Shown piece after piece: positions 26,001 through 37,940 of a stretch of 64,000 bases of DNA. The DNA is from Callipepla californica brunnescens (Eukaryota > Chordata > Aves > Galliformes > Odontophoridae), in NCBI GenBank assembly GCA_023055505.1, contig JALIRH010000004.1:35221502-35285501 (forward strand), in the 5' to 3' direction. A program made the translations under genes and the position numbers. The first letter of the stretch is position 1, and each line of letters opens with the position of its first letter. Below the pieces are notes generated by a model. The model made no database searches. It worked only from the letters and a program-made list of their open reading frames with translations, and was not told the DNA's origin.

Positions 26001-26699
26001 TTTACTTTGATTTTAAATATTTGGGAAAAAAAAAAAAAAAAAGAAACAGTCCTGAAAAATTAGGTGACAGGATGGAAAAGTGGGTTGGCTCCCATGCCTG
26101 TAAATATCAAAGAAAGAAACAATGACAGTAGTAGGTTTAAAGATATTATGTTTTTTTGTTTTTTTTTTTATGCTGTTGATTTTGCATGTTACAAAGTCAT
26201 GTAGTCATCAGCATATCTGCTGATAATAAAATTCTATTATTTTCCCATATATATATTTAAATAGTATCTTGTCAGAAATTTCAAATGCTGGGAATGCTGT
26301 CTCTTATCTCTCTGCTGATAATGGGACAGGTGTATGAATTTTCTGGTTAGTGTGTGAAAGTGTCACAGTAGAGAATTTGAATCCAAATTCTTAGCTTGCA
26401 CGTTGCTCTCTTTTTTTTTTACTGCTTCATATAAAATTAAAAAGAAAACGACAACAAACATTTAGGAATGCTCTACTTGATGAGTGTACGTGGCCTGTTT
26501 CCTTATTCTGTTATCTTAAAGAGATAGAATAAATATTATTTTACCCAAGTGAAGCAGATTTCTTTTTTAAAATATCTTTTTAAAGAGAAAGAGTAACTTG
26601 GTACCATCCTTAGTACCAAACCCGATATAACCTTTGTTTCAGGTTAGGTATCTATTTTTTTTGTTTTCTTTTATTCTCATAATTTTTACTACCAAGTTG
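23081..26699. other. Gene-free AT-rich DNA
   Basis: No interspersed repeat or gene is recognised; there is a poly(A) run at 26027. Open frames are below 80 codons. Confidence 0.6.
26027..26042. repeat. Poly(A), 16 nt
   Basis: A pure A run. No retroposed body is recognisable upstream. Confidence 0.9.
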
Positions 26700-27242
26700 T
26701 TGTGATTTCAGCTGGGACAGAGGGTTTTTTTCATTTTCATAATGTCTGGTACGATGTTGTCTATGTTTTGGATTTGAGGGAAAAACTGTGCTGCTAATAC
26801 AGTGATGTTTTATTTGTTGCTGAGCAGTACTTTACAGAGCCAAGGGCATTTCAACTTCTTGTACTGTCCTGCTAGTGAGGGAGATTGAGGGGGGCACAAA
26901 ACTAGACAGCAGACCTAAACTGACCAAAGGGATATTTTGTATCATAGGACATACAGAAAACTTTAAAAACTCTGGGGAGTTGGCAAGGGGCAGCTGCTAC
27001 TCAAGGGCTGTCTGGGCATCAGTGGATGGTGAGCAATTGTTTGGTGCATTTGTTTTCTAAAAATATGTGATATTATTATCAGTTCTATTTTTTTCCTTTT
27101 TTTTTTATTTTATTTTTTTTATCTTTGTAAGTGGTTTCATCTCAACTCAGAAGCTCTACTTTGTTGTTTTCAGTTCTCTCCCCATTCTCCTGAGAGTGAG
27201 CAAATGACTGTCTGATGTTGTTTGTCATTTTAAACCATTACA
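26700..27242 (+). mobile_element. Solo ERV-L type LTR (decayed)
   Basis: This is an old plus-strand LTR of the widespread avian ERV-L type. Landmarks occur in family order: 'gatttcagctgggacagag', 'ttggatttgaggg', 'gctgagcagtactttacaga', 'ctgaccaaagggatatt', 'ctctggggagttggcaaggg', 'atggtgagcaattgtttggt', a T-rich stretch, 'tttcatctcaactcagaagc', 'tctccccattctcctgagag', and the 3' terminus 'ttttaaaccattaca'. The first part of the family's usual LTR is missing or unrecognisable. No gag, pol or env lies on either side, so it is a solo remnant. The open frame at 26875-27060 is LTR sequence, not a gene. Confidence 0.82.
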
Positions 27243-27511
27243 TGTGTAGTCCTATTAGATTTATAAAAAGAGTTACATTTTGGAAGGAGCAAATTGATTG
27301 TTTCTCAGTACTTTTCTAGAATTATTCAACCATCATTAAATTATTATCATGATTTCTAATTTTAGTAATATATTTAGATTAATTTTAAAAACAGTCAGAG
27401 ATCTCATAGTTTATGGGTGTGTAAATGGTAAACTGCTGCTAACTTCCTGTTACGATAGTATACACATACATGGATTGCTCAGGTACCTGTGAGGAAGGAG
27501 CATGAGTACTC

Positions 27512-27538
27512 TTTTTTTTTTTTTTTTTTTTTTTTTTT
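27512..27538. repeat. Poly(T), 27 nt
   Basis: An uninterrupted T run. No recognisable retroelement body lies on either side. Confidence 0.95.
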
Positions 27539-28146
27539 ACGTTAATAGATCTTTAGACCTTCTCCACTCTATGTAACTAATGTCACTATCACCATTGTCT
27601 AGCTTTGGGTGCATATAAAATGTGATATTGTCTGCCATACTACCTTGCAGCTAAATACTGTCTGAAAAAATTGATTTTTATGTAGGCTAAAATTTATTTT
27701 CTCGTCAAGTGTAAACCTTGGAGAAAGTCTGCATCGGGCTTATTACTTATCCCCTCTCTAATAACTGGAAATTGAAGATTAATACTTAACTAATACTTTA
27801 TTGTTAATATGTTAAGTACTTCATACTTAAGTGCAGGAGGTGAAAATTCTTGAAACCTGATGACCTCAACCTCATTAATTCTTATTGGTTTTATTGGATG
27901 GTCATTTTGGATTATTTTACTTTAGTCCATATAAAAGACAAATGCAGATAATCTAGGTGTATAGTAGCTTTGTTATCAATTTTCCAAAGCTGAACGAAAT
28001 AAATGGCAGAGAAGATAAGTGAAATCTATCATTGCTTTCTGGATTACAAAAAATAGATAAGAAATACTGAGACATTGGAAAAAATGTCAAAAGATCACCC
28101 TTTATTATGAAAGAAAACACTGGGAAAATAGATGATCTTTACAAGC

Positions 28147-28198
28147 AAAAAAAAAAAAAAAAACGATGTTAGAAATATAGGTGGGAAAAAAAAAAAAA
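28147..28198. repeat. Two poly(A) runs
   Basis: An A17 run (28147-28163) and an A12-13 run (about 28186-28198) are separated by 22 bases. The minus-strand open frame at 28095-28280 reads them as phenylalanine runs. Confidence 0.9.
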
Positions 28199-29349
28199 GC
28201 CTGGATATGTAAGGGGGATTTTTTCTAACTGTAGAATCTTTATACAGATGTATAAAGTCTCCTGTCTCCCTTTCTTTCATATCTCCTGTGAGATAGAAGT
28301 ACTCAAGGCAAGAAATAATAAACTTTCAAAAGAACCTATTGATCTTCAGAAAACTGTTTCTTGCATACATTGCTGTATTTTATCTCAGCCCAGTGGCTTT
28401 GTTTTCCTGTGATTAAAAAAATTCTCATTCTGAGCCTTGGTGCAATTTAGGTTAAAATCTTCCCCTTTTTCCCCCACTTTTTCTATATGATAATGAAATT
28501 TGCCCTTTAGAAGGGGAACAACGTATTTATCTTTGTTATTTTTTATTTTTGTCATTTTTGCTGTTTGTAATCAACAACTGAATGCAATGTTATGGGTATT
28601 ATTAAAATAAATGAACACTACTAAGGTTTTGTTTGTTTTTGTAGTAGTAGTTGAAGAATCTCCTTGACATTTTTGCTGCAAGTGAGTTACCTAAAGACAA
28701 ATATCATTGTCTTAATTTCCTGGATACACTTATAAGAGTTACTGTTCAATATTTTCATACTGACAGCACTTCATAGTATTCCATGTGGCTTTTCCCTTCT
28801 ATGTTCTCACAGTAGGGGCTGTAATGCTTACCATACTACATGTTTTACCTGTTTTTAATAGAAAACTTGAAGTTTCAAACTGCAAGTAAACTGAATGTAG
28901 TTAGAAAAGTGAAGCAAATGACTTGAGGATAATGAGATTAACAAAACTGGTTTTGATACTGAAAAGAGGCTGCAGAAAGCTCATTGAAATAGATTCTTAT
29001 TTAGGAAAAATGTGTACTTGTTGCTGTTGACAAAGAATAAGGCATTGTTCGTGGTAGAAAAATAAACGCTGGTAATAGGTTAGCAATGCTAAGATTGGTT
29101 CTATCATGGTGGCATATTAGTGCAAAGGCAGAACATCTGTCTCCATGTAATCTGTACATTTTAATCAGCAACAGTGATCTAGTTCCTATTTTTACTGTTT
29201 GGTATGAAAATCTGCCTGCTAAATGTTGCTAGATATTTGAATTATTATAAGCCTCTCTAGAGGAAAAAAAGGCTTTACCTCAGTTACCATATTGCTGCTT
29301 GTAGTAGAAAATATTCAGTGTATTGATAAATTCACAATCCGTAGAAAGC

Positions 29350-29356
<7 letters not shown>

Positions 29357-29405
<49 letters not shown>
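29357..29405. repeat. (TA)n microsatellite, ~24 units
   Basis: A perfect TA dinucleotide array of about 49 bp. It is self-complementary and probably length-polymorphic. A short cousin, about eight units, lies at 42891-42907. Confidence 0.97.
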
Positions 29406-29408
<3 letters not shown>

Positions 29409-32387
29409 AACATATTCTCAACAACTTGATGCAATAAAGTGATCAAGGAAATTAGTAGGGAATAGAGTAGGTTGGACTGTAAGATGTTGATTCAGAAGTT
29501 CACCATGTCTGCAAGTCATTTGCTATTTCTCTTTTAATCAATGTAATGTTACCCAATGGCTTCTTATTTCTCTCCTTCCTTCCTATGGCATCACAAAAGA
29601 ATACTAATCTTGCTGATTAATTTGCCTCTCATAAACTGCACTGATTAAATTAAAGCTCCATCATAGGTGTCTGTAAGAATAACCTGCGCATCTAAAGAAA
29701 CAGAACAGCAAATTTCATGGATCAATTTATTGACTTTATACCATATATAATATCATATTATTACTAATTTATTATATTTTTCTAGAATATTACATATATT
29801 ACTGAATTCTCTATCATAAAGCTAGCTGAAGTTCAGAGAAAAAAATTTTTTTGTTACAATGTGAAAGGAAGTAAGATTAGGATCTGTGTTCCACTAGGCC
29901 TAATAAGAAGTGATTGCAATTGCAAACAATTTATCACATAGCCAGTCCAAGTAATGAAAGGTAAACAGTTCATTAAAAAAGGCTAGGAAAATTATATTTC
30001 CTGCGTCTTCTAGCCACTGCCACATTGTAGGTAACTGTGATATCATTCTTGCAATTTCAAATAAATATCTCCTCAATAAATTAACCTATTGATACTAAGT
30101 TTCATTTCTAACTATAATGATTGTAGTCACAAAAATTAGTGATCGTGCTTCAATTCCTTAAATTCTTCAGAAGTATATACAGATATAAAAGGACACAATA
30201 GTTGACTGCTGAATTTGACTTTATTTTCAAATCCTATCCAGAAAATTGATGTTTAATGTTGTAAAATGTCTTGCTGGTTAAAAGTTTATCTGTCATGAAG
30301 AACATCTACTAGTAAAGTACAGGATTAAGATGTGAAACACAGTATTGTTTGTCATTTAAAACCTCTTATTTAAGTAATCGCTATTTTAGGTCTCAAAATT
30401 GTGAAAGATTTTGAATTCTGGTTCCAGTCAGACCTACGGACTAGTTGTGTATTAAGCATGAACATATTTTGTTTTCATCAGTTTTCAGTATTCAGTCTTC
30501 GTTTTCTTTTCCTGATGAAAAGTAGTTCTTGTTTCACAAAACAGGGAAAACAGTATCTGTTTTATCCTACATTTATTCCTATATTTATTTCCTTTATTTA
30601 TTTCTTCTAAGTTTATGCAACCTGCTTTTAGCATATAATGTTCTTTCTAAGAAATTGCTTTCCTATAACACAGGTGAATTTCTTTGAGGTCCTACTCATC
30701 TCATTTTAGATGCTGAAGTGCAGCATTTTTTTTTTAATAAATCAGTTAGCATTATTTACGACATTATAGAATAAGTCTAGATCTTTTTGTTGAAGTTATT
30801 TTTAAGAAATCTTCATTGATTCACAAATTATGATACTAATATCTTCTCATGAATTTCTACAGTTAATTTCCTGTAATAATGCGAGTATGAACATTTCACA
30901 TATTAATTTTAATAACATTGCTGTAATTAAACAATCATAATTTGTCATAGAACTGATCATTTACTTTAATTTGTTTCAATTCCTCTTTCTGTACTTCATA
31001 AATACTTCTTTCAAAACTTTATGATCTAATTTACATATAATTGCTAATAGATATAGCCCTTACATTGTTCTTTTTTGTTCTTTTTTACTCTGGAATTCAG
31101 CATTCTTTTTTAGTTTGTTTCTTTGTTGACTTATTTTATCTAAATGTCTAGCTATTAATGTTAGTAGTTACTACATTACTGTTTTAACAGATTTTTCTTC
31201 TCATTTTTTCCAGTAATCTGTCTATCATAATGCTTCAGTCTGTAGAGGTTTCATCCATAAACAGTAGTTTAGAAATTGGTAATCAAACGATGGTCATGAG
31301 TAACTGTCTGATTTAATTCAGGTCAAGCTTTCTCATGCTTTGATTTAGCTTCCATCCTTGAGTTCATTTCATTTGAGGCAGAGTAATGCTGTTTGTAGAA
31401 GATTGAAAGAATGAAAGGCTGTGTACAGATATGAGGTGCTGTACACTTGTAGTTGAAGTACAGTATTACAGTCATATTTATCTTGTTCTTAATGGATCAC
31501 AGTCAAGAGACGTCCTTTCCTAGTATATAACTGTAAAATGAAATAACACCAAGAAACAAAAAAAAAACAACAAAAAACAAAGGGAGATTTAAAAAAAAAA
31601 AAAGTAATATGAAATTAAAGAATATGGTAACAGTAAAATATTTTGAATCTTGTTGGGGGAAACCAGTGGCTTTTTGACCCCAAATCAGCCTTTCAATATA
31701 TAAAAATCCTCTGGTTTAAAAAAGAAAATGAACAAACAAACACCTAAATAAATTTGTTATTTTTTTTAAGTTATATTAAAATTTATTCTTATTGTGTGTA
31801 AAATAATTTCAGACAATGAAAATGGAGGAATTAAGGAAAAAAAATATATTCAATTCTGTTGTTATTACTAGGGTATTTCATTTCCTGTGCAACTTACAGA
31901 ACTGTTTTGTAAGTTTCCGTGTCTGTATACGAGGTCTGAATTTTGTGCCTTGTAATGATCCAGCAATCTTGTATGTGGTTATTTAAATAATAACCAGAAA
32001 AAAACTCTTCTGACCTTAATCCGTTTCCTGGAGACTCATAGAGTCATAGTTCTACTCACTATAAAATAACCTTCACAAACTCAGTATCTGTCTTTGCACA
32101 GGGGATACATGAGAATCAGGTTGCAAAACAGTATACTGGGGTATAGTAGCAGAAAGACTGAATGTATTTGAAAAACAAGGAGAGATCTGTGGTGAGAACT
32201 AACAGATGGAAAGTATCAGCTTGGGCTGTACCAGCTGCTATATATGAAAGCAGTCTAGAGCTCTTATGATTGCTGGTTTTGCTGTGTCTTTTCTTTATAG
32301 TTTTTACAACCTCTATCTCAAGATTGTTTCAATGATAGGAAACATTTAGGTGGTATACAAAGGGGCATGATTTTGTGGAAAAATATT

Positions 32388-32457
32388 GATGGTAGGTGGA
32401 TAGTTGGACCAAATTAGTTTGGTGGTCTTTCCAACCTTGTTGATTCCATAATATGAT
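32388..32457 (+). mobile_element. CR1 LINE 3'-end fragment
   Basis: A 70-bp CR1 tail: 'gatggtaggtggatagttgg', 'ggtctttccaaccttgttga' and the degenerate terminal repeat 'ttccataatatgatg'. It is strongly 5'-truncated. Weaker similarity may extend upstream to about 32340. Confidence 0.8.
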
Positions 32458-32665
32458 GTATTCCTGATATCTGCTTCAGGTTTCTTTCAGTTTTTTTGTT
32501 TGTTTGTTTGTTTTTTTCCACAAAATGAATACTTCAGTATTTATATCCTGTGAACTTGCATCTGATATATTAAGTCTGGCTATCTTTTCATAGGTAAGAC
32601 AAAATCTGAAAGGAACATAAAAAGCAAAAGTTTGAAATACAGGATTACTCTTTTGGCAGACATAT

Positions 32666-32714
32666 TGAGTGAATAGCAGTGTGGTGTTTAGCTGTCTGCT
32701 GGTTTAAACCACAG
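32666..32714 (+). mobile_element. 3' end of an ERV-L type LTR
   Basis: The string 'tgagtgaatagcagtgtggt' followed by 'gtttagctgtctgctggttt' and 'aaaccacagtaacc' matches the 3' terminus of the avian ERV-L LTR type seen at 26.7-27.2 kb in fuller form. Nothing upstream continues the match, so only the last ~50 bp survive. Confidence 0.5.
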
Positions 32715-33870
32715 TAACCACAACACTATTATTCAGTGTTATCATTAGGAAAGTTTAGAGCAAAAGGTTGTTTTGACAGTGGCCCAAATTACCTTTTCTG
32801 AAGTAACTCATAGATAAAATAATCAGCAAGTTGTTCATTTCTAAAGAAAACCATGAATTCAGTGCATGTTTTATTGAGTTCAAAAAATTCACTGCTTACA
32901 GAAGGTTCTTTTATTATTCAGGACCATAAATAAGCACCAAATATTTCTTAAATGTGATTAAAGATGTGTAAAGATGAGATACTACTGCAGATATATTCTT
33001 AACACAGATTTGATATAAGATTTTGTTAGCATTATATAAAGTGCAACTCCAAGACTATAACATACTTCTTTCTTAACATAGACTATCCCATGGTAAATTT
33101 CATTGACAGCAGAGGGAGGTTGTAGTAGACACTAAGTACCTCATTTAACGAGATACTAAGTAACTCACCTTTAGATTGCAAAAAGTAAATAACGTAGATC
33201 TCACTTTCGCTTAACTCTTGTTCTAATTCACTGTTTAAAAAAAAAAAATAAAAAAAATTGCAATTTCTTTCTCTGGTTTTGAAGGAGCTACTTACCGAGG
33301 AAACAAAGAATGTGAAACTATTTACAGTCTCTTAAAAGAGTTCTGGTAAAAGTCTGAAAATCTTCATCTGCATTACAAAAGACAAAGTTTTTTATTGAAT
33401 GAAAGGCTAATTTTAGTTGCATAGCTTTAAGATTAACTGTATTTTCAGTTTCTGCAAAGTGCCTGTTATTTAGACCTCTTTATCATATTAAGCTGTATGC
33501 TTTTCTATGTGGAATAGCTTTTCAGTATGCCTTAGAGAACAACGTTTAAAGGAATTAAGTGTTTTTTTCTTAAAATATACAAGTCAGCCTTATAGTAGAC
33601 CTCTGCCAGTTTGCTTCTTAAACAATACTGAATAGAAGCAGAAACCACCATTACACTGTTGTCACTGAAGAGAATCTAAACGGTTCACTCAAGAGGATGA
33701 AGACCCCATTTAGAAAAATGTGAAGAGGGGTGGATATAGCCAGGGTATTCATTGCAATGCTCCAGATAGTTTATAATTCATTATGTGACTCAAAGTAGTG
33801 TATTATTTTTTTTTGGTTGCATAAAAGCTATCTGCCATTGTCTGCCTTCTGATCAGATATATAAAATTTC
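32715..33870. other. Gene-free AT-rich DNA
   Basis: Nothing is recognised beyond short A runs near 33238-33258. Confidence 0.6.
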
Positions 33871-34533
33871 AGAGAATCACAGAATTGTAGGGGTTGGAAG
33901 GGACCTCTAGAGATCATCTAGTCCAACCACCCTGCCAAAGCAGCTCCCTAGCCCAGGTTGCACAGGTAGGTGTCCAGACAGGTCTTGAATGTCTCCAGAG
34001 TAGGAGACTCCACCACCTCTCTGTGCAGCCTGTGCCAGTGCTCTGTCACTGCACTGTGAAGAATTTTCCACACACATTTGTGCAGAACTTCCTATGCTTC
34101 AGTTTGTGTCCATTTCCCCTTATCCTATCGCCACATACTGCAGCGAAGAGTCCAGCCTCATCCCTTTGCCTCCATCTCCTTAAATGTTTATAGATGTGGA
34201 TCAGATCCCCTGAGTCTTCTTTTCTCAAGGCTGAACAGACTCAGCTCTCCCAGCCTTTCCTCATAAGGGAGGTGTTCCAGGCTCTTTATCATCTTTGTAG
34301 CCCTCTACTGGACTCTTTCCAGGAGATCCCTGTCTTTTTTTGTAACAGGAAGTCCAGAACTGGACACAATGCTCCAGGTGAGGCCTCACCAGGTCAGAGT
34401 AGAGGGGGGGATCAACTCCCTTGACCTGCTGGAGGTGCTCTTTTTAATTCACCCCAGGATGCCATTGGCTTTCTTGGCCACCAGGGCACACTGCTGGCTC
34501 ATGACCAACCTGTTGTCTGCCAGGACACGCAAA
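33871..34533 (-). mobile_element. CR1 LINE with ORF2 C-terminal remnant
   Basis: A 660-bp CR1 on the minus strand. The plus strand begins 'agagaatcacagaattgtag' and 'ggttggaagggacctctaga', the inverted 3' end. It passes through the 3' UTR into the C-terminal part of ORF2 (minus-strand peptides [32 protein letters not shown]) and further to ADNRLVMSQQCALVAKKANG near 34520-34455. A stop just before ATKM and another after NGILG show it is dead. Plus-strand open frames of 60-99 codons across 33894-34599 are antisense shadows. Confidence 0.95.
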
Positions 34534-37500
34534 AGTCAAGAGACTGAAATGAAAGGTATTTTTTTCAGAAGTCGTCAGTTGGTGAGTAAACATTACTAAG
34601 AGTGCATATTCAAATGCATTGTCAGTGTTCTGGATGTATATAATTCTTTTAATGAGAAGGTGGATGATTTCTGCAGTACAGGACTAAGAAAATGAAATGA
34701 AACAAAATATGCATCATCATCATTTCAGAACTAAATAAAGACTTGAAAGTTCATTATCCGCAAATGAAAGAAATCTTTATGCACCATTCTTGATCACTAT
34801 GTGGCTATAATTTATCAGTATTATGAATTGATAGGCAAGGAATGAGTCTCTTTAGTCTGTACTTACTGTGCTGGCTTACTCACTTCTAGCTTTGATGTCT
34901 CTGGGAAAATCTTGCCCAAAATAGTGATGATATTCTCTTCTATTAAGAGAGTCTTCCTTTTTTTTCTTTTGTTACTTAAGCAAAAATGGTTTAAATTAGT
35001 GATGAAGGGAGGTCTGTTTCTCCCTTCTGGTTTATTATGAAAACAGAGGATATGGAGGATAGCATGTCAAAATTAAATTATTTTTGTTACTGTCTTGAGA
35101 AAAAGAATTAATAACTCATGCTATTTTAAGATGGGTAAACTAATTGCCTATGTATTTCTTATCATATTTTGCAGTATGCTGCACGTTAGGTCTCTTTGTA
35201 CTGTGATTTAATTATTAAAATGTTTTTCTGTATCTAGGAAATTCTCATAGTGACATTGCTAAGGATGCAGAGTAATCCTAATGAACTTAAGTAATCCAAA
35301 CAGTATTTTTTTACATTCAGGTACTTGTTCAATGTTTCTATCAAGTGATTATTTCTTGTTCTCAAACACCTATTCTTAACCCTTCACGTGTCTGGCTAGT
35401 TACCTCTGTGCTTCTGAGTAGCGTAGCTCTTCTGCAATGAGATAAAATCAGCAATTTGTTTAAGATAGTTAGAATCAAAGATAATTACATGGTTTTGAAA
35501 CCGATGTATTGTCCAGAATGACATGATAAATTCAAAGTTAAGGTCTAGGGAGAATGGTTTGAAATAAAACTTCTTGAAAAGATGCTTTCATTTTGCATCT
35601 TGAAAAACTCTTGTTTACAAAATGTTCCATCAGCATTTCTACCTCTCATATTTTACTGTTATATCTAGCCTGAACTTAGCAGAGAGAAATATTTTAGTCA
35701 ATTTTTGATCACAGGTTTTGCATTGTAAGCTCAATTTTGTGTTGTAATCAACTCTGAGTTAGAGCACTTGGTTGAGTTGAATTAATATTTGTGGTCATCA
35801 TTCCAGTTAACTGACTGCTTTAATTTACAGCAGATTCAATTTGTTATTCTGATCTTCATTAGAGAGTCATATTTTTATCTTTTAAATGTACTTCAGTCAA
35901 ATTGCATATGACCTATCTCCTGGTTATCATAGCTTAACAGATACTATTAACTTCTCACACAAATATAAGAAGTATATTTTTGTAATTAGAGAATAGCCGA
36001 AAAGCAATCTTTTAGACAATGGGGAAATAAATAAAATGGGAAAATATATCATTTATCTTAGAGTATATCTTAAACTTCAAAGAAATATTATTAAACATTT
36101 ATATTTGAAAGCATGTATGTCTGTCGGATGTTTTAGATAAGAGAAATATACCAATTCACTAGTATTTTATTGGACATGTTGATAAGATTTCAGGTGCAAA
36201 TACTTTTCATTACCTGGAATTTAGGAAAATATAAATAAAATACTAGATCACAGGTTACAAAGTAAATTAAAGATGCAAGTCAAATAGACACAAAAGCAAG
36301 AGCATGCAAAGTTAAATTTAAAATTCCAGCCTTCTTCAGCTTTCACTGAGCCAGCATTGCGAAGTCTCACTTGGTGGGAAATCGTTTGAAGTCTCTCAGT
36401 ATTTCATTTAAAAGGTTTTACAATATGTTTCCTTCAGACATGTAAAATCTTTCTTAGTGTCTACAAATCTCACTCATATGGATAATTAGAGTTGAAGGTC
36501 CCTGAGGGCTTCTGAAGTTTGCAATACCTTTGCCTGGGAAAGTCTCTGGAAGGGATAATGAATTAAATGTATACAATGTTTTTCATAGAAGAATGATCCC
36601 TAAGTGACATAACAGCATATCAAAACTGCGCAGTCTTTCAGAACAGAAACTGAAGAATGAATTTGCCTGGTTCTTTTGAATGTTCTTGCCCCTCTTGCAG
36701 CTCTGGTTCTGACTCCCTATTTTCTGAAAATCTACTTGTGCCTTTGGGCATTTCCTTACTGCAAAACACAGGACAGACGTTATTCAAGTAGTTCTGAAGG
36801 AGTTGTAATGCTTTCCAGGCAGTAAAACATCAGGGAAAATTACAGTAGAAATATATTGCACTAATTAGCAGCCCACTAAGATTGCTTGGTTCAGAGAACT
36901 TTCTACAAAGCCACTTGGCTTAAACTGAAATGTCTATTATTTTTGCAAGTGAGTGAAAGGAAGATGAGGAGAAGAGAGGAGAGAAAACCACACTAAACGC
37001 AAAATGCAAACTTAGTATACTTTGAAGCAAGTATGATTCCATTGGAAATAAATGATCCTGCACCTTTATCTCCTTCTAGATCGTTTTGAAAAGTGGCATA
37101 CTCATTGTAAGCAGGAAAAAGACTATATGGTAAGCTTAATTACTATTTAGAATCAAGGTGTAAATTCTTATACACATAGAATGTGCAGACAGATTTAAAG
37201 CAATAAGCATCTTTAGAAAGAAATTTCTACAGAAATGATGGAGAGGGTTTAACTTTATATAGCTTTAACTAGCAAAAGCTAAAACATCTAATATAGGCTT
37301 TTTTCTTCTTTTTTCCTCTTTCCTTTGTAATGATTGGAGGGGCATAAACAAAAGATAACATGAATTGTTATCTTATTGTACCTCTATTATTAGAGAATAC
37401 AGGGAGTTTAGTAAGGTATTCTAAGCAAGGTGCCTGATTTTAAATGGATAATATCAGTGTGTAATGAGCTCCAGCTGCTATGTGTTTTAGTTGACATTTT

Positions 37501-37593
37501 AATGATAACTGCCAGAGCTACCTGGCTAACTGTTGTTTAGATGTAGCACTTTCATTATATAATGAAAGCTTGTAACTCATCTGGGGCATGTAT
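34534..37593. other. Gene-free single-copy DNA
   Basis: No gene or repeat is recognised. The stretch 36840-36960 has several TAAT and TTGGCT-type motifs but nothing decisive. Confidence 0.6.
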
Positions 37594-37940
37594 GGGAACT
37601 GTTGAATCACAACCTGAAGCACTGATGAATCAACTGAGGTGAGCACTGAGTCAGCCACAGGAGCATAGGTGAAGGTAGTGGAGCTGTGTGACCAGAAGGG
37701 GTGCAGTCTGGCTCCACCTCTTCCAAACCCCATTTAAGGGCTGACGACTACCACTGGAGAAGGATCTCTTGTTGGAGAACCCTCTCATGTGGAGTTTCAG
37801 GTGAGCCTTGATCTTCAGTGACAGGTGAGCCTTTCCTAGTTTACTGGTTGTCTTTATACCATCTGGATAATCCTTCCAAAAATATACTGTCAGTCTTTGT
37901 TATATTGTGTGAGTACTACTCATTCAGGGTATTCACCCTA
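37594..37940 (+). repeat. LTR-like interspersed repeat, copy 2
   Basis: This is the second copy of the repeat seen at 20.8 kb, in the same orientation and with the same order of landmarks from 'gggaactgttgaatcacaac' to 'gtattcaccctag'. The copies differ by scattered substitutions and small indels, as expected for independent old insertions rather than a recent segmental duplication; the flanks do not match. The minus-strand open frame at 37518-37733 lies mostly inside it and shares short peptide stretches (APVADSV, VIQQF) with the antisense frame of copy 1. Confidence 0.65.

Larger units (their letters stand above)
27243..32387. other. Gene-free AT-rich DNA with simple repeats
   Basis: The stretch holds the T27, A17 and TA tracts listed. 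The block 29595-29700 (gattaattt, gattaaatt, cctgcgcatc) looks less random than its flanks. No genes are seen. Confidence 0.6.

Noticed and set aside
26875..27060. 61-codon frame in GC-richer DNA
   Set aside because: It lies fully inside the solo ERV-L type LTR.
33894..34599. Chain of plus-strand open frames up to 99 codons
   Set aside because: They are antisense to a minus-strand CR1 whose ORF2 C-terminus keeps this region relatively stop-free.
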